A DNA stretch of 64,000 bases, taken from NCBI GenBank assembly GCA_022828595.1, contig JAKGHH010000006.1, positions 14,318,499 to 14,382,498 on the forward strand, read 5' to 3'. Origin of the DNA: Nelumbo lutea (taxonomy: Eukaryota > Streptophyta > Magnoliopsida > Proteales > Nelumbonaceae). Below, piece by piece: positions 1 to 10,440 of the stretch; positions within the stretch are counted from its first letter, which is position 1; every line of letters begins with the position of its first letter. Both the position numbers and the translations under genes were made by a program. The notes under the pieces are model-generated. The model saw only the letters and a list, made by a program, of their open reading frames with translations. It was not told where the DNA came from and ran no database searches.

Positions 1-1020
1 ATTTTATCAAGACTATGGAAGATGCTTTCATTTTTAGTCATGTGGTTGCTGTCAAGATACCAAGTATCATTTTTTTCTTCTATTGTAAATGACGAGCATA
101 AAAGAGATTATTTTCTAAAAAATTAGCTTGATGGGTTTTCTTGAATCTACAAACTTTTTCAACATGGCCAAATTTTTTACAGTTTTGGCATTGTAGTTTT
201 CCTTTAAACCAGCAATCTTTCTCCAAGTATTTTCTCTTCTTGCAAATACTACATGAAGAATACTTGTCATTATTTTCTTTTGGTTTTCCTTGTGACTTTC
301 TTCCATCAACTTTTGGTTTATGAGACCGCAGATTAACTTTAGACTGAAAGGCAGATTCAACCAAATTTTCATTCTGCCTATCATGCCTATTTTCATATGT
401 CTCGAGAGAGCCCATCAATTCTATTGGTGATAGTGTTTCTAGATCCTTTGTTTCTTCTATTACCGAAATTATTGGATCATATCTCTCTATGCAAGAGATT
501 AGAATTTTTTCAACTATTTTATTGTCAGAAATAGTCTCCTCATAGGCTCTCATTTGATTTACTATTTCTTTTATTCTAGAATAGTAATCTTTTGTAGTCT
601 CATTATCCTTCATCTTAAGGTTTTCAAAATCCCTTCTAAACTTCTACAATTTAACAGTACGTACCTTGACAAATCCTTGAAACTCCTCCTACAGTGTATC
701 ACATGCTTCTTTTGTAGTTGATGCGCCTATGATTTGAGGAAATATCTCCTCAGCCATTGCTTGCTGTAAGCAGAATAGTGCTTGCCAATCCTTTTGTTGA
801 TTTTCTAAATAGATATTCTTTTGATTTACTGAAAGAGTAGAGGTGCCTTCAGCAATGTAGAATTCTTCTTCAACGATTCTCCATAAACTTTGTGACCGAA
901 AAATAGGTCTTCATTTTGATAGACCAAAAGTCATAGTTTTCTCTATTGAAGATTGGAAGAGAAAGAGTGGAACGATTGGCTTCCGCACACATATTGTTTA
1001 GAAGAACTCACGCCCAAAAG
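1..1020 (-). pseudogene. Copia element O: broken gag and start of protease
   Basis: Reading leftward from about 1020, a Copia-type gag begins near an RSQSLWRIVEEEF motif (about 840-900) and continues through the UBN2-like core to a zinc knuckle, CQNCKKFGHVEKVC (CX2CX4HX4C), near 150-195. Gag packages element RNA. Two in-frame TAG codons lie near 690 and 640, so the longest open piece is 80-613. After the gag stop at 80-82 the protease continues in another frame as WYLDS directly followed by NHMTK. The Gly-Cys-Ser normally between these motifs is missing, which removes the glycine of the Asp-Ser-Gly active site. Integrase and reverse transcriptase would lie beyond the left edge. Family assignment is firm; the copy is dead. 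Confidence 0.88.
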
Positions 1021-1032
1021 ATTTGATCAAAC

Positions 1033-1046
1033 AGGTTCTGATACCA
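1033..1046 (-). other. Primer binding site of element O
   Basis: The minus strand reads TGGTATCAGAACC, matching the 3' end of initiator Met tRNA as used by most plant Copia elements. It lies four bases inside the LTR edge, between LTR and gag, as expected. Confidence 0.85.
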
Positions 1047-1050
1047 CTGA

Positions 1051-1252
1051 TGGTTGCTGATGATAGTAACAGCAAATGCTGTAAAAAAATAAGGTAGAAA
1101 AACAGAATAGAACATGGTTGAATGAGAGAAAGGTTTTGTAGTATTCTGGTATTTCTCTCTAATGCATCAAATCAGTACAGAAAAGGGGATTTTATAGTAG
1201 ATGGAGTCGGTTGAAAATGAACCGACGTACATGAACGAAAACTCATTCACTC
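1051..1252 (-). repeat. Short 5' LTR of Copia element O
   Basis: On the minus strand this 202-bp segment starts TGAGTGAATGAG, ends CAGCAACCA and is followed by the primer binding site. A TATAAAA box sits inside it. LTRs of about 200 bp are normal for small plant Copia lineages such as Ale. The inner edge is fixed by the primer site. The outer edge at 1252 is chosen from the TG start and is less certain, because the partner LTR lies outside the window. Confidence 0.7.
1190..1196 (-). promoter_or_regulatory. TATA box of element O LTR
   Basis: TATAAAA on the minus strand, about 55 bp inside the LTR start and upstream of gag. Position and orientation fit the element promoter. Confidence 0.5.
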
Positions 1253-1299
1253 ACCTAGGGAGAGGTATTGGCAGACTTTGGAACTGAATTACTTTGGAA

Positions 1300-3288
1300 G
1301 ATACAACGACTTGTATTGAAATGGAACAAATGTTGAAAAGAGACTTTAACTTTACTGTTATTCGAGGTGACTGGATCACTGACTTCTGAAAATGTGAAAC
1401 AACATTTAATCGAGGGTGTCAACCTGCAAATCCCTTCAGTTCGCTTATCTGTGCTCTCTGTTTGGGGGATTTCAAGAGCTCGTGAGGAAGAACCCCCAAC
1501 CTCGCCACGTGATGGCTCCCCTAGTGGGTCATGCTCCTGATTAGGGGAATGTTCCACCGGCTACCGTATCGCATTCGATGCAGAAGGTCGAGGTAAAGCA
1601 CGACAGGAGTCATTTGGTATTTGTGCAAGGAGAGAGCAGCCATCCCCGAGTTACAAAGAGAGCCAGGTCCATGAGGGTGTCGCGATTTGTTCGAGCTCCA
1701 GCTGTTCTGCAATCTGTGAGCCCAGATGTGGCCACATCACAGGCACCTGTTTGTCATGCTAAAGGCAGGCCAACGTCTACAATGTCACCTGCTGTGGAGA
1801 CATCTGTACCAGCCGCGGGGTCAACCAAATTGGCTGTGGTGGCACCCCTTTCTAGGGTAGCCAGCATCCACTTCTCGAGCGGATGAATGAAGACGATGGC
1901 TCCTCCCCGACCAAGGCGGGTTTCCTTGGAGGACGATCTGGTAGTGTGGTTGAAATCCTTCGTTTCCCCTTAGTTTTATGTAGTATATGCTGTCATTGAT
2001 AATGATTGTCTAAGCTGATGTTTGCCTCGATGCTTGTGCAGTTTGTGGGGAATTAAGACGTCCTATCAGCCTCGAAGGTTCCTGTAGTGTCTCCTAGAAG
2101 GGCTGATTTGGTGAGTTGAAATGGCCTTTAGAAACATCTATTATTTTTTCGACCTTGTATTCAAGCATTGTGGTTGTAACTGAAATGCGCATAGCCCTTT
2201 GTTTTGAAGCGTATCGAAGTTGAGGAGGCTCAGCCCAGCGTAGAGACTTCGGGAGTCCCCATTATGGGTGAGGAGGTATGTGTTGATTTTTTTGATATGC
2301 TGCTTTATCACATTTAGGCTTGTCACGCTGACTACTTGTGTTTTTGCTTCATCGCAGGCTCCGTTTCATGTAGATATCACCGTCGTGCCTATTGCTCCTA
2401 TCATCAGGTGACTAGTGGAGGAGTTGAGATTGCCATAACTCCCCGATCAAGATCCTAAGGCTACTGAGAATGCTGGTTCTAGTGACACTGCTCCTAACAC
2501 TACGGCGCAAGAGGAGGGAAGTTTTGTGGCTGCGGAGCCGGAGTAGATGGTTTGTCGTGAAGGGGCTTCGACTCCTTCTATGACCATTGGGGTCGAGGTC
2601 CCTGGGGACTTAGAGGTTAGGGATCCCGTTGGGCCCGAGCCCTCTGTCGAGGGGGTTGGGGTTCCTGTAGGCACAAGGGATTAGGCTGAATGCGGAGATG
2701 TTGAGGTAGTTGAATCACCAGTCAAAGAGTTGACCTATGAGGAGGAGCCTTTGTAGATACGGCAGGAGCTCGCTGAGTATTTAGATAAGAATGGCGTCCC
2801 CCTCTGAGTTATGCCACCATGGATTCCGTCGAAGTTCAGGGTCGTCACCGATGTGACAAGTACTCCATCTCACATTCGGTGGTAAAGTTTGCTTCTATCG
2901 TAATACGGGCTGGGTAGTTTCCGTCTGCGAACCTTCATCCAATGGTTATTGGATCCACCTTGAATACGATTGTGCCCTTGATGGATGGCATCATGAACTG
3001 TCTTGCCGAAGAGCTCTCACGGTCGGATGCTCGTTGGATGGAAGCTTGTAGATCCTTTTTTGGCTCTCAGATGGGATAGATTGAAAGGCATGTCATAATG
3101 TTGGCCCATGCCTTCTGGAAGGCCGGTCTGAAGGTATCGCAGTTAGTGCTATTTCGCTCACTAAAGGATGTGTGCCTTCGTCGCAAAGTCATCAATGCTA
3201 GTCTACTAAGAAATTGGAAGCCCTTATGGACGAATGCATGCGGCAGCGAAAGGTGGTGGCGGAGTATGAAGCGAAACTGGATGGGTTG
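1300..3288 (+). pseudogene. Decayed coding remnant K (left part)
   Basis: No single open frame survives, but protein-like stretches follow one another on the plus strand: LEDTTTCIEMEQMLKRDF near 1295-1350, a Ser/Pro/Val-rich stretch at 1578-1886, an acidic stretch at 2360-2880, an Ala/Arg/Trp-containing stretch at 2900-3170 and a charged helix, LEALMDECMRQRKVVAEYEA, just before 3288. Stops are mostly TAG, TGA or TAA where CAG, CGA or CAA would fit. The last frame continues beyond the nested insertions at 21926. I do not recognise the family. A gag-like protein of a plant retroelement or a transposase-associated protein is possible. Confidence 0.45.
3284..3288. repeat. Target-site duplication of solo LTR C, left copy (GGTTG)
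   Basis: GGTTG immediately precedes the TGATGAG start of LTR C and recurs at 21921-21925 immediately after its CTATCA end. Confidence 0.85.
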
Positions 3289-4540
3289 TGATGAGAGTAG
3301 AATTTATCATATTTTTATCCCCAATTATTCTGTCTTTTATGCTGAATTAGCACCTAATTGGACTCATATTTCTATTCAGGACAAGAAAGAAAGCATCAGG
3401 AGCAAAGAAAGACAAATCGGATGATTTTTCACAATTTCGGCACTGTTCAGTAATCTAGGCTTAACTCGCGTATCCGAACTCCGATTGGGCTGATTCAAGA
3501 CTCACTGGAAAGATAGGAGAAAAAACCATAACTTTTATGTTTTGGACTTTTGCAGATTCGGCATTCATTGAAGTCAAATCTGGGCCTGAAGTTGCAGAAA
3601 ATTCATAGGAAGGCCCAATCCGCAGCTAAAGCCCAACTTGTAGAAAAGCCTGGCAGCAGCCCAATTAGCAGAGGTCTAATATGAATCCAAGAACAAGAAA
3701 CTGAGAAAAGTCCTTCCAGATCTAAATTCTTGATATAATCTTAGAAAGATAAAAGGATTGAATTCATTAGATAAAGAGATAAGAGTAGGATTAGAATAGG
3801 ACTTTCTATTCTTATAAGATAAACTTCAAGAGAAAGTAGGAGACCACCCCCTCCCCTTAAGCTAAATAAAGGAGGGGAAGGACTAGCTTTAGGCATCACA
3901 CAATCACTCAATCTTGGAGATTGAATCAAGAAGAAAGGAGCAATCAGTCAAGAAAGGAGCAAGAATTCAAGAAGAAAGTGGCGGCAAGAGGAGGAGATCT
4001 CAACATCATGGGCGATTCTAAGAGTTCTTTCTTCCCCTTTGTTTGCTCTAATTCTTCTATCATGAACTGATTTGTTTCTTGCTAGGGCTGAGGAAAGCCT
4101 AATTATGTTAATGAATATATTTTTATCTTTATGATCTATCCAAGATTGTGATTTTCATATAGTCTATGAATTATTGTGATTAATGCAATTAAGAGCTTGG
4201 CCATCTCTTTAATTGATTTGATTTATGTGAATGAATCGAGAGAGGAATTCACATAATTGACAGAATAATTTATAGTGTGAATTGAATGATATATACAGAT
4301 ATATATACATGATTCATCTAAATTTCATGATCTTCTTGGATTTAATGCACTCCCATCTTGAGAGCTCTACTCGATAGATCGAAGGGCTACCTGATGGGCG
4401 TAGGTTTAGTATATCTTGAGAGAGAATATTAAATAAATTTGGAAAAATCTCAGATTATGGGAATGACAATTATTCTTGGATAATCGAACCCATCAATATT
4501 CATTACATTGGTTAGGTGGACCAAAAGTCCTAGCAATTTC
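3289..4540 (+). repeat. Solo LTR C, left part
   Basis: A Gypsy-type LTR starting TGATGAGAGTAG, interrupted at 4540 by element B and resuming at 21707. The two parts sum to about 1.47 kb. A TATA-like TAAATAAAGG occurs near 3863-3872. The GGTTG duplication flanks the LTR directly, and no primer site, internal region or second LTR is present, so it is a solo LTR left by recombination between two LTRs. The outer edges are supported by TG/CA ends plus the duplication. Confidence 0.8.
4536..4540. repeat. Target-site duplication of element B, left copy (ATTTC)
   Basis: ATTTC precedes the LTR of B and recurs at 21702-21706 after its far end. The sequence on either side joins into a continuous LTR C. 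Confidence 0.85.
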
Positions 4541-5480
4541 TATTAGACAGTTTTGTATGCCCTTAGCTTCAATCAAGATGATGTACTTTATGAGTTTATT
4601 GTAAATGAATAAAAGTGCATATTTGATTCATGTTTCCTTGGTATGTTTTTGCGTAGTACCTTTAAACTGGACACTTAAAGAGACTCGTGTTAGTTTAGAA
4701 TGTTCACAACCAGTGGGTCGGTCTGGGGAGACCTATCCTAACAAGGCTGACACTATGGTGCCACCAAGTCGGTTGGGGTGGCCTGTCTCAGCTGCCAGGG
4801 TGAGACCCTATGCACATACAATGTAGGATTAATTGAATCTTTGAACTGGACCAGATTTCTAGTATTGCCCTGGACCTTGGAGATTGATGGGCAAAGCTGG
4901 AAAGTTACATCCGACCCCTAGACTCGATTATGATACTACACTAGGTGTCGGATTGGACTGTCTTTGATATACCATTCAGTGAGATCCTTAGTGGGGGTCA
5001 AAACTTGGGTATGTTGGGACAGTCTGAGAATTCATCTGAGTGGGTGATCATAGTGACAGGATCAGCTCCTTTGTCGGACAAAGGTAATATCGGGGATGCA
5101 CTCTCACTGATGGAAACCAAGACTGTCGGCAGCCAATTTCAATCGTTGAGATTTGTTTTGCAAAATATATTTTATAGGAGATATAAAAGTATATATATTA
5201 TGGTTTCTAAAAGGTTTGGAAAAATGTTTTAATTGTCTGGATCCATATAAGCAGAGAGTACAACACTGTTCCTTACAACCGAGGGAGAGGTCCTCTCTTG
5301 TCGGGCAGTGTATGATCATTATGGGCTGAGAGGTTAAGTGTAAGACCATTGAGGATAATGTCTGATGGGCTAATCTTGCATCTGCCCACAGTCTCTGGGT
5401 GTTACAAGGTGGCTTCGCCCAGGGACCACTTAGGGTAAGTGTTGGGCCCATAGAGACCATGAGATGGTTTTCAAGGGGTG
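4541..5480 (+). repeat. 5' LTR of element B, first half
   Basis: It aligns with the first 940 bases of the LTRs at 5481, 12949 and 56503, starting TATTAGACAG instead of TGTTAGACAG. It stops at the GGGTG target site where A inserted; the second half starts at 14904. It should not be read as an independent LTR in tandem with the next one. Confidence 0.92.
5476..5480. repeat. Target-site duplication of element A, left copy (GGGTG)
   Basis: GGGTG lies directly before the TGTTAGACAG start of A and again at 14899-14903 directly after its CCCTTCA end. In uninterrupted LTRs of this family GGGTG occurs once at this point. Confidence 0.95.
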
Positions 5481-6760
5481 TGTTAGACAGTTTTGTATGC
5501 CCTTAGCTTCAATCAAAATTGTAGTACTTTATGAGTTTATTGTAAATGAATAAAAGTGCATATTTGATTCATGTTTCCTTGGTATGTTTCTGTGTAATAC
5601 CCTTAAACTGGACACTTAATGAGACTCGTGTTAGTTTAGAATGTTCACAGCTAGTGGGTCAGTCTGGGGAGACCTATCCTGACAAGGCTGACACTGTGGT
5701 GCCACCAAGTCGGTTGGGGTGGCTTGTCTCAGCTACCGGGGTGAGACCCTAGGCACATACAGTGTGGGATTAATTGAATCTTTGAACTGGACCAGATTTT
5801 TAGTATTGCCCTGGACCTTGGAGATTGATGGGCAAAACTGAAAAGTTACACCCGACCCCTAGATTCGATTATGATACTGCACTAGGTGTCAGATTGGGTT
5901 GTTTTTGATATACCAATCAGTAGATCCTTAGCGGGGGTCAAAACCTGGGTATGTTGGGACAGTCTAAGAATTCATCTGAGTGGGTGATCATAGTGACAGG
6001 ATCAGCCCCTTTGTTGGACAAAGGTAATGATCGAGGATGCACTCTCACTGATGGAAACCAAGACTGCCAGCATCCGATTTCAATTGTTGAGATTTGTTTT
6101 GCAAAATATATTTTATATGAGATATAAAAAGTATATATATATATATTATGGTTTTGAAATGTTTGCAAAAGGTTTTAATTCCAGGGATCCATACTTGAGA
6201 GAATGCAACATTGTTCCTTGCAGCCGAGGGAGAGGTCCTCTCTTGTCGGGCACTGTATGATCATTATGGGCTGAGAGGTTAAGTGTAAGGCCATTGAGGA
6301 TAATACCTGATGGGCTAATCTTGCATCTGCCCACAGTCTCTGGGTGGTACAAGGTGGATTGGCCCAGGGACCACTTAGGTTAAGTGTTGGGCCCATAGAG
6401 CCCATTTGATGGGTTTCAGGGGTGCACTGTCCATACAGTGTATTCGGCCAGGCCTTGTAACAAAGGCTGGGCTAAACCCATGTGGCTGATGTATAGATCA
6501 ATGTTTGGGTCCCACACCATACAAGGAAGCCCAATTGGCCAGCAGTTTGGAAGGTTTAATGAATACATAACCCTAAATGGGCCTTTAGCCCATTTTGAAC
6601 TGTGCTAATTTGATTAGTCTTTAAGGTGCGAATTCTGAGATAAGATTAGCTGATAGGATTGGGCCCACACCCTATCCACTCAGAGAGTCCAAGATTTAAA
6701 TGAGATTTAGATTTGGAAACTTTCTAATTACATTAGGAACTGGCCGATCTAATATGCAGA

Positions 6761-6845
6761 TAAGATAAGGTTTATCCCTTATCTTAAAGGGACTTCTAAT
6801 CTAGATATGATTTGGGTTAGCAACTCCTAATGGGATTAGGAGTTG
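6761..6845 (+). promoter_or_regulatory. Paired inverted repeats in U3 of A
   Basis: Two perfect inverted repeats lie next to each other: TAAGATAAGG/CCTTATCTTA at 6761-6786 with a 6-base loop, and CAACTCCTAAT/ATTAGGAGTTG at 6821-6845 with a GGG loop. Both are retained in the 3' LTR (14227-14252 and 14287-14311) and, with small changes, in H (57779-57804, 57839-57863). GATAAG matches the plant I-box core. A role in element transcription is inferred from position alone. Confidence 0.45.
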
Positions 6846-6858
6846 ATTCCTTTAAGTC

Positions 6859-6866
6859 TATAAAAG
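6859..6866 (+). promoter_or_regulatory. TATA box of 5' LTR of A
   Basis: TATAAAAG followed by a purine-rich stretch. The same box occurs in the other LTRs at 14325-14332, 15342-15349 and 57877-57884. It would drive the element transcript. Confidence 0.7.
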
Positions 6867-7432
6867 GAAGAGGGGGCAGCAGCCTTTAGACACACAATCA
6901 CCAGCAACAGTCTTGTCTTTAGAGCTGAGATCACAGAGGAGAGAATTCTGCACCCTGCAAATTCTCTCTAGCCGCCTCCTTCATGTAGCCGCCGCCTATA
7001 GCAGTTCGATTTCCATTGCTTGGGAGAAATTAAGATCAGATCTTGATTCCAATCTTTTGGAGAAAAGATTGGTAGGAGTTGTCCTCACAAGCCGTCCAGG
7101 TGATTCTTGGGAAGAATCAAGTTCTTAGGAAGGACACTACTGATTCTGCTCCACCTTGCACTGTGCCATCTTCAGTGGGAGCAGATTTTGGTTTCTACCT
7201 TGGGCGTGAACACCTCCATTGAGAGATATTGTTTCTTTGTATCAGGTATTATCTCTCTTTCCTCCTTTTGGTTAAGATCTGGTTCAGTTTATGGTTCAAG
7301 AATGATCCTTAAAAATAAGATTTTCTAAATAGGGAATTCGATTCCCAATTGAAGGGAAAGAAAAATTTTTGAAATTCGCCCCCTTTATTCCGCAATCTTG
7401 AGCGTCCATATGATGGATTTCTTATCCCTTCA

Positions 7433-7450
7433 GTGGTATCTGAGCCATGG
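7433..7450 (+). other. Primer binding site of element A
   Basis: GTGGTATCTGAGCCATGG directly follows the LTR. It matches the initiator-Met-tRNA type site TGGTATCAGAGCC with one change (A to T); H keeps the canonical form at 58453. Confidence 0.88.
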
Positions 7451-9225
7451 TTCAAATTTGGAACCATTTTGTTTCAGATCTGTACCTGCGCAAATAGAGA
7501 GAAGGTGTTCTACCCAATTTGCGCAGATATGGGTTTTAGGAAATTTGTTCCCAAAACAGATGGGCAAATAATATGAAATTAATTTTAAATAAATCTGATT
7601 ATTATTTAGAGTAGTTCTTTATAATTTTCTGGATTTATGGGCTGTTCTTACAAGAGGAGATCGAAATCTTGATTTGCGTAGGGAGAACTGCAAGATTTGC
7701 AGTTTTTGAATTGAATTTCTTACATTTGGTCTGTAAATAATTTTTTTTAATTTTTAGACTCAATGTATAGGCATTCGATCTGATGTAATAATTAATAGAA
7801 ATAGGATTTCTATTTATTTTTTAATTTTGGACTGAAGATGGCGGTGCAGAGAAGGAGATTTCACAAATGGGAGATTCGCTATCTACGATTTGCAGTTTGA
7901 GAAACTGCAATCTGTGATCTAACCTGTGTTTTGCAGGATGGAGTGTGCGAACAACCCTGATTAACTATTTTTGTTTTTCTTTTATCAGTTATTTAATTTC
8001 AGATTTTTTTCATGAATTAAGGATTTAATTAAAAATCAAACCTAGACCCATTCGAACCAAGATTGGTTCAAACTGTTTGGACCAATTCTAGGGTTTAATG
8101 AAAGCTGAAAGTCAGCCCTAATTTTCCCACTAATGGGACTAAGGATTGATATTTAATTAAATGGTTAATTCAGCTCAGCCTGTAAAGGCCCAGTTTTAAA
8201 TAGTTAAAACTGCAAAAGCCCTTTTTTAAAGGATAAAGCTATATGGGCCGAACTGGGTAACCCTAATTTAGCCCATATACCTAGATAATATTAATGGTTA
8301 ATATTATGGAATTTTAACGGGCTTCCAACGGACCATATAGATAATTAATTGATTGCATCAATTTATCCTTGCATGAGATGTATGGATGTGTGATGTGCTG
8401 CGTACATGGGCCATAAGTACTTGGTTCATGGTCATTCGACAGTGGCTCTTGCACACACCATGGCTGAATGCACATCATTGCCATGGTGTCCCTTTTGGTC
8501 ATTGGATGACTTCCCTCAGTGGTGGGCTCCACACCTCATCAAGAGGTCACGTGCGGAACCCAAGCCGATTTAAAGCCCACCGAAATCTGGCTTTATGAAA
8601 GTCAGGGGGAGCCACTTTGGTTTGACCTAAATCAAACTAGGGCGTAATTTTGTTCCCTCCAGCTAATATGAGTGCATGTGATAGGGAGATTCAAATGATG
8701 AACTCTCTAAAGGCCTTCCATCATTAGCATGAGGATGGGTCCATCAGTAATGAGGAAACGCACCAGAAAATGGGCTATCCATTTGCTGTTGGGCTTGTCT
8801 AAATGTTTCATAAGATGATAGGGGCGTCATAGACTGATGTGGGAGGGGCTTCACCAGAAAATGGGAACTCTCTCACGGTACCTTGGCGTTCATGAATATG
8901 ATGGGTAAGCACTCACTGGACAGAAAGGTTTACCTAAAAACGGCTCTGAACCTTGTCTGACAGAGGCCAAAGGGAAAACTCATATGATGAGTGGATATGA
9001 TCTTTCACAGAAAGGTGGTGGGGTTTTGCTGCTAAAACAGTTGGCTCCATGCACCCTATGTGATTTCCCACATTTCCAGAGACAACCCGTAGTCTCCGTC
9101 ACTGAGAAAAGAGGGAAATCTCAGAGATGAATAAATGGAAATGGATCGTAGATTAAAATCCATATATATGAAATGAACATGAATCAAATTAGGTTGTGGA
9201 CTGATGTTTGCTCTTTTATCAGAAA
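7451..9225 (+). other. Long untranslated leader of element A
   Basis: About 1.8 kb separates the primer site from the gag start, similar in B (15911-17706) and H (58470-60239). It contains a 70-codon reading frame at 8386-8598 that is also open in H (59398-59610) but stopped in B by CGA to TGA. No known domain is visible in it. The rest appears non-coding. Confidence 0.6.
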
Positions 9226-10040
9226 ATGGCAAACGGATCTTTTGCAAAGCTTCTTGATGACAACAAGCTTAAGGGCCCAAACTACGCTGACTGGTACAGG
9301 AACCTTATGCTGGTCCTAGCTTCAGAAAAGCTAGACAAAGTGGCAAAGAATCCTGCCCCAGAGCGTCTGGGAGACAGGGCTTCTGAGGCCCGAAGGAGAG
9401 ACTATCAGGAATGGGAGGAGAAAAACTCCCTAGCCCGGTGTTACATCATTGCTTCCTTGGACAACCCGATACAGAGGCAGTTTGATCAGATCGAACTTGC
9501 CAAGGACATATTGGACAGCCTAAGGACGATGTATGAAGATCAGAATCGTTCTACTCGGAAAAAGGTCTTGAAGCAGTTCATGACCACTTAAATGTCCAAG
9601 GGCCAACAAGTTCACGAGCATTGTCTTCGGATGATGGGCTACATCAACGAACTGGAGGCTCTTGGATCCGGGATAGAACTAGCAACCTAGATAGATACTA
9701 TCCTTAATTCTTTGCCTCCTTCCTTTAATCCATTCATCATGAACTATAACATGAACAAGCTGAATGTCAGTTTGCAAGAGCTCAGCAATATGTTGCAAAG
9801 AGCTGAAGAACTGATTAAAAAGGATGAGCCTGTAGCTATGCTTGTTGAAACTAGCAAAACGGGCAAGAGAAAGAGGAAGGCAAAGATGCCTTAAAAGAAA
9901 GCCACCAAGGGCAAAAGGTAGAAGAAAGACAAAGCATCAGATGCATATCACTTCTGCAAGAATACTGGCCACTGGAAACAGAATTGTCCTGCCAACCTGG
10001 AATCCAAGAAAGGTAATTTCAAAACTTGTGTTATAGAAAC
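9226..10040 (+). pseudogene. gag of Copia element A
   Basis: The start is the ATG of MANGSFAKLLDDNKLKG, the conserved N-terminus shared by all three copies. The gag core (residues about 10-250) contains the motif NYADWYRNLMLVLASEK. The zinc knuckle near 9948-9990 reads YHFCKNTGHWKQNC, so its first cysteine is replaced by tyrosine. In-frame stops occur at about 9589 (TAA for CAA), 9688 (TAG for CAG), 9892 (TAA) and 9919 (TAG), judged against copies B and H. The product would have formed the particle and bound RNA; this copy encodes only fragments. Confidence 0.9.
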
Positions 10041-10049
10041 CAATTTATT

Positions 10050-10440
10050 GGTAGCTTCTGCGTCCTGGTGTATTGACTCCTGGGCTTCAACTCATGCGTG
10101 TAACTCACTGTAGGGCTTCAAGGTAAGCAGAAGGCTGAGTGAAGGAGAAGTCACTCTCTACTTGGGGACTACTGCAATTGTTGCAGCCGCGGCAATAGGA
10201 ACCGTTGAGTTAATTTTTAGAGAAGGAAAAATTGTACTCAAAGATTGTCTTTATGTACAAAACTTAAGAAGAATTTTGATTTCTGTTTCAAAACTATGTG
10301 CAGATGGTTATTCTGTCTTCTTTAGTAATACGATTACTATTAAAAGAAATAACAGATTCATCGCATACGGGGAACTGGAGAACGGTCTCTATGTTCTACA
10401 TCATTCTCTAGAAACTAACATAACCGAAACTACATCGGCT
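10050..10440 (+). pseudogene. Protease region of Copia element A
   Basis: The retropepsin motif near 10065-10110 reads WCIDSWASTHACNSL. Known Copia proteases have Asp-Ser/Thr-Gly-Ala, and H has CIDTGAS, so Gly is replaced by Trp here and the site is dead. A TAG at 10111-10113 follows nine codons later and is shared with B and H. Downstream the frame is open from 10162 through the motif DCLYVQNLRRILISVSKLC, the usual C-terminal part of this protease region. Confidence 0.85.

Larger units (their letters stand above)
5481..7432 (+). repeat. 5' LTR of element A
   Basis: 1952 bp, starting TGTTAGACAG and ending ATCCCTTCA, matched by the 3' LTR at 12949-14898. It carries a TATAAAAG box at 6859-6866 with two inverted repeats just upstream. 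The primer binding site follows directly. This is long for a Copia LTR. Confidence 0.95.

Noticed and set aside
1300..1900. Plant mobile domain protein in remnant K
   Set aside because: A short LEDTT stretch is suggestive, but too little is conserved to claim the family.
4541..5480. An independent solo LTR in tandem with the 5' LTR of A
   Set aside because: It ends exactly at the GGGTG target site and its missing half follows the 3' LTR of A, so it is half of the 5' LTR of B.
7433..7450. tRNA gene at the primer binding sites
   Set aside because: Only the 3' end complement of a tRNA is present, in the position expected for a retroelement primer site; no cloverleaf or internal promoter boxes.
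10111..10113. Programmed stop-codon readthrough in the A/B/H family
   Set aside because: Possible but unsupported: the TAG lies inside the protease rather than between gag and protease, and no structure or readthrough context was identified. Kept only as an alternative in the findings.
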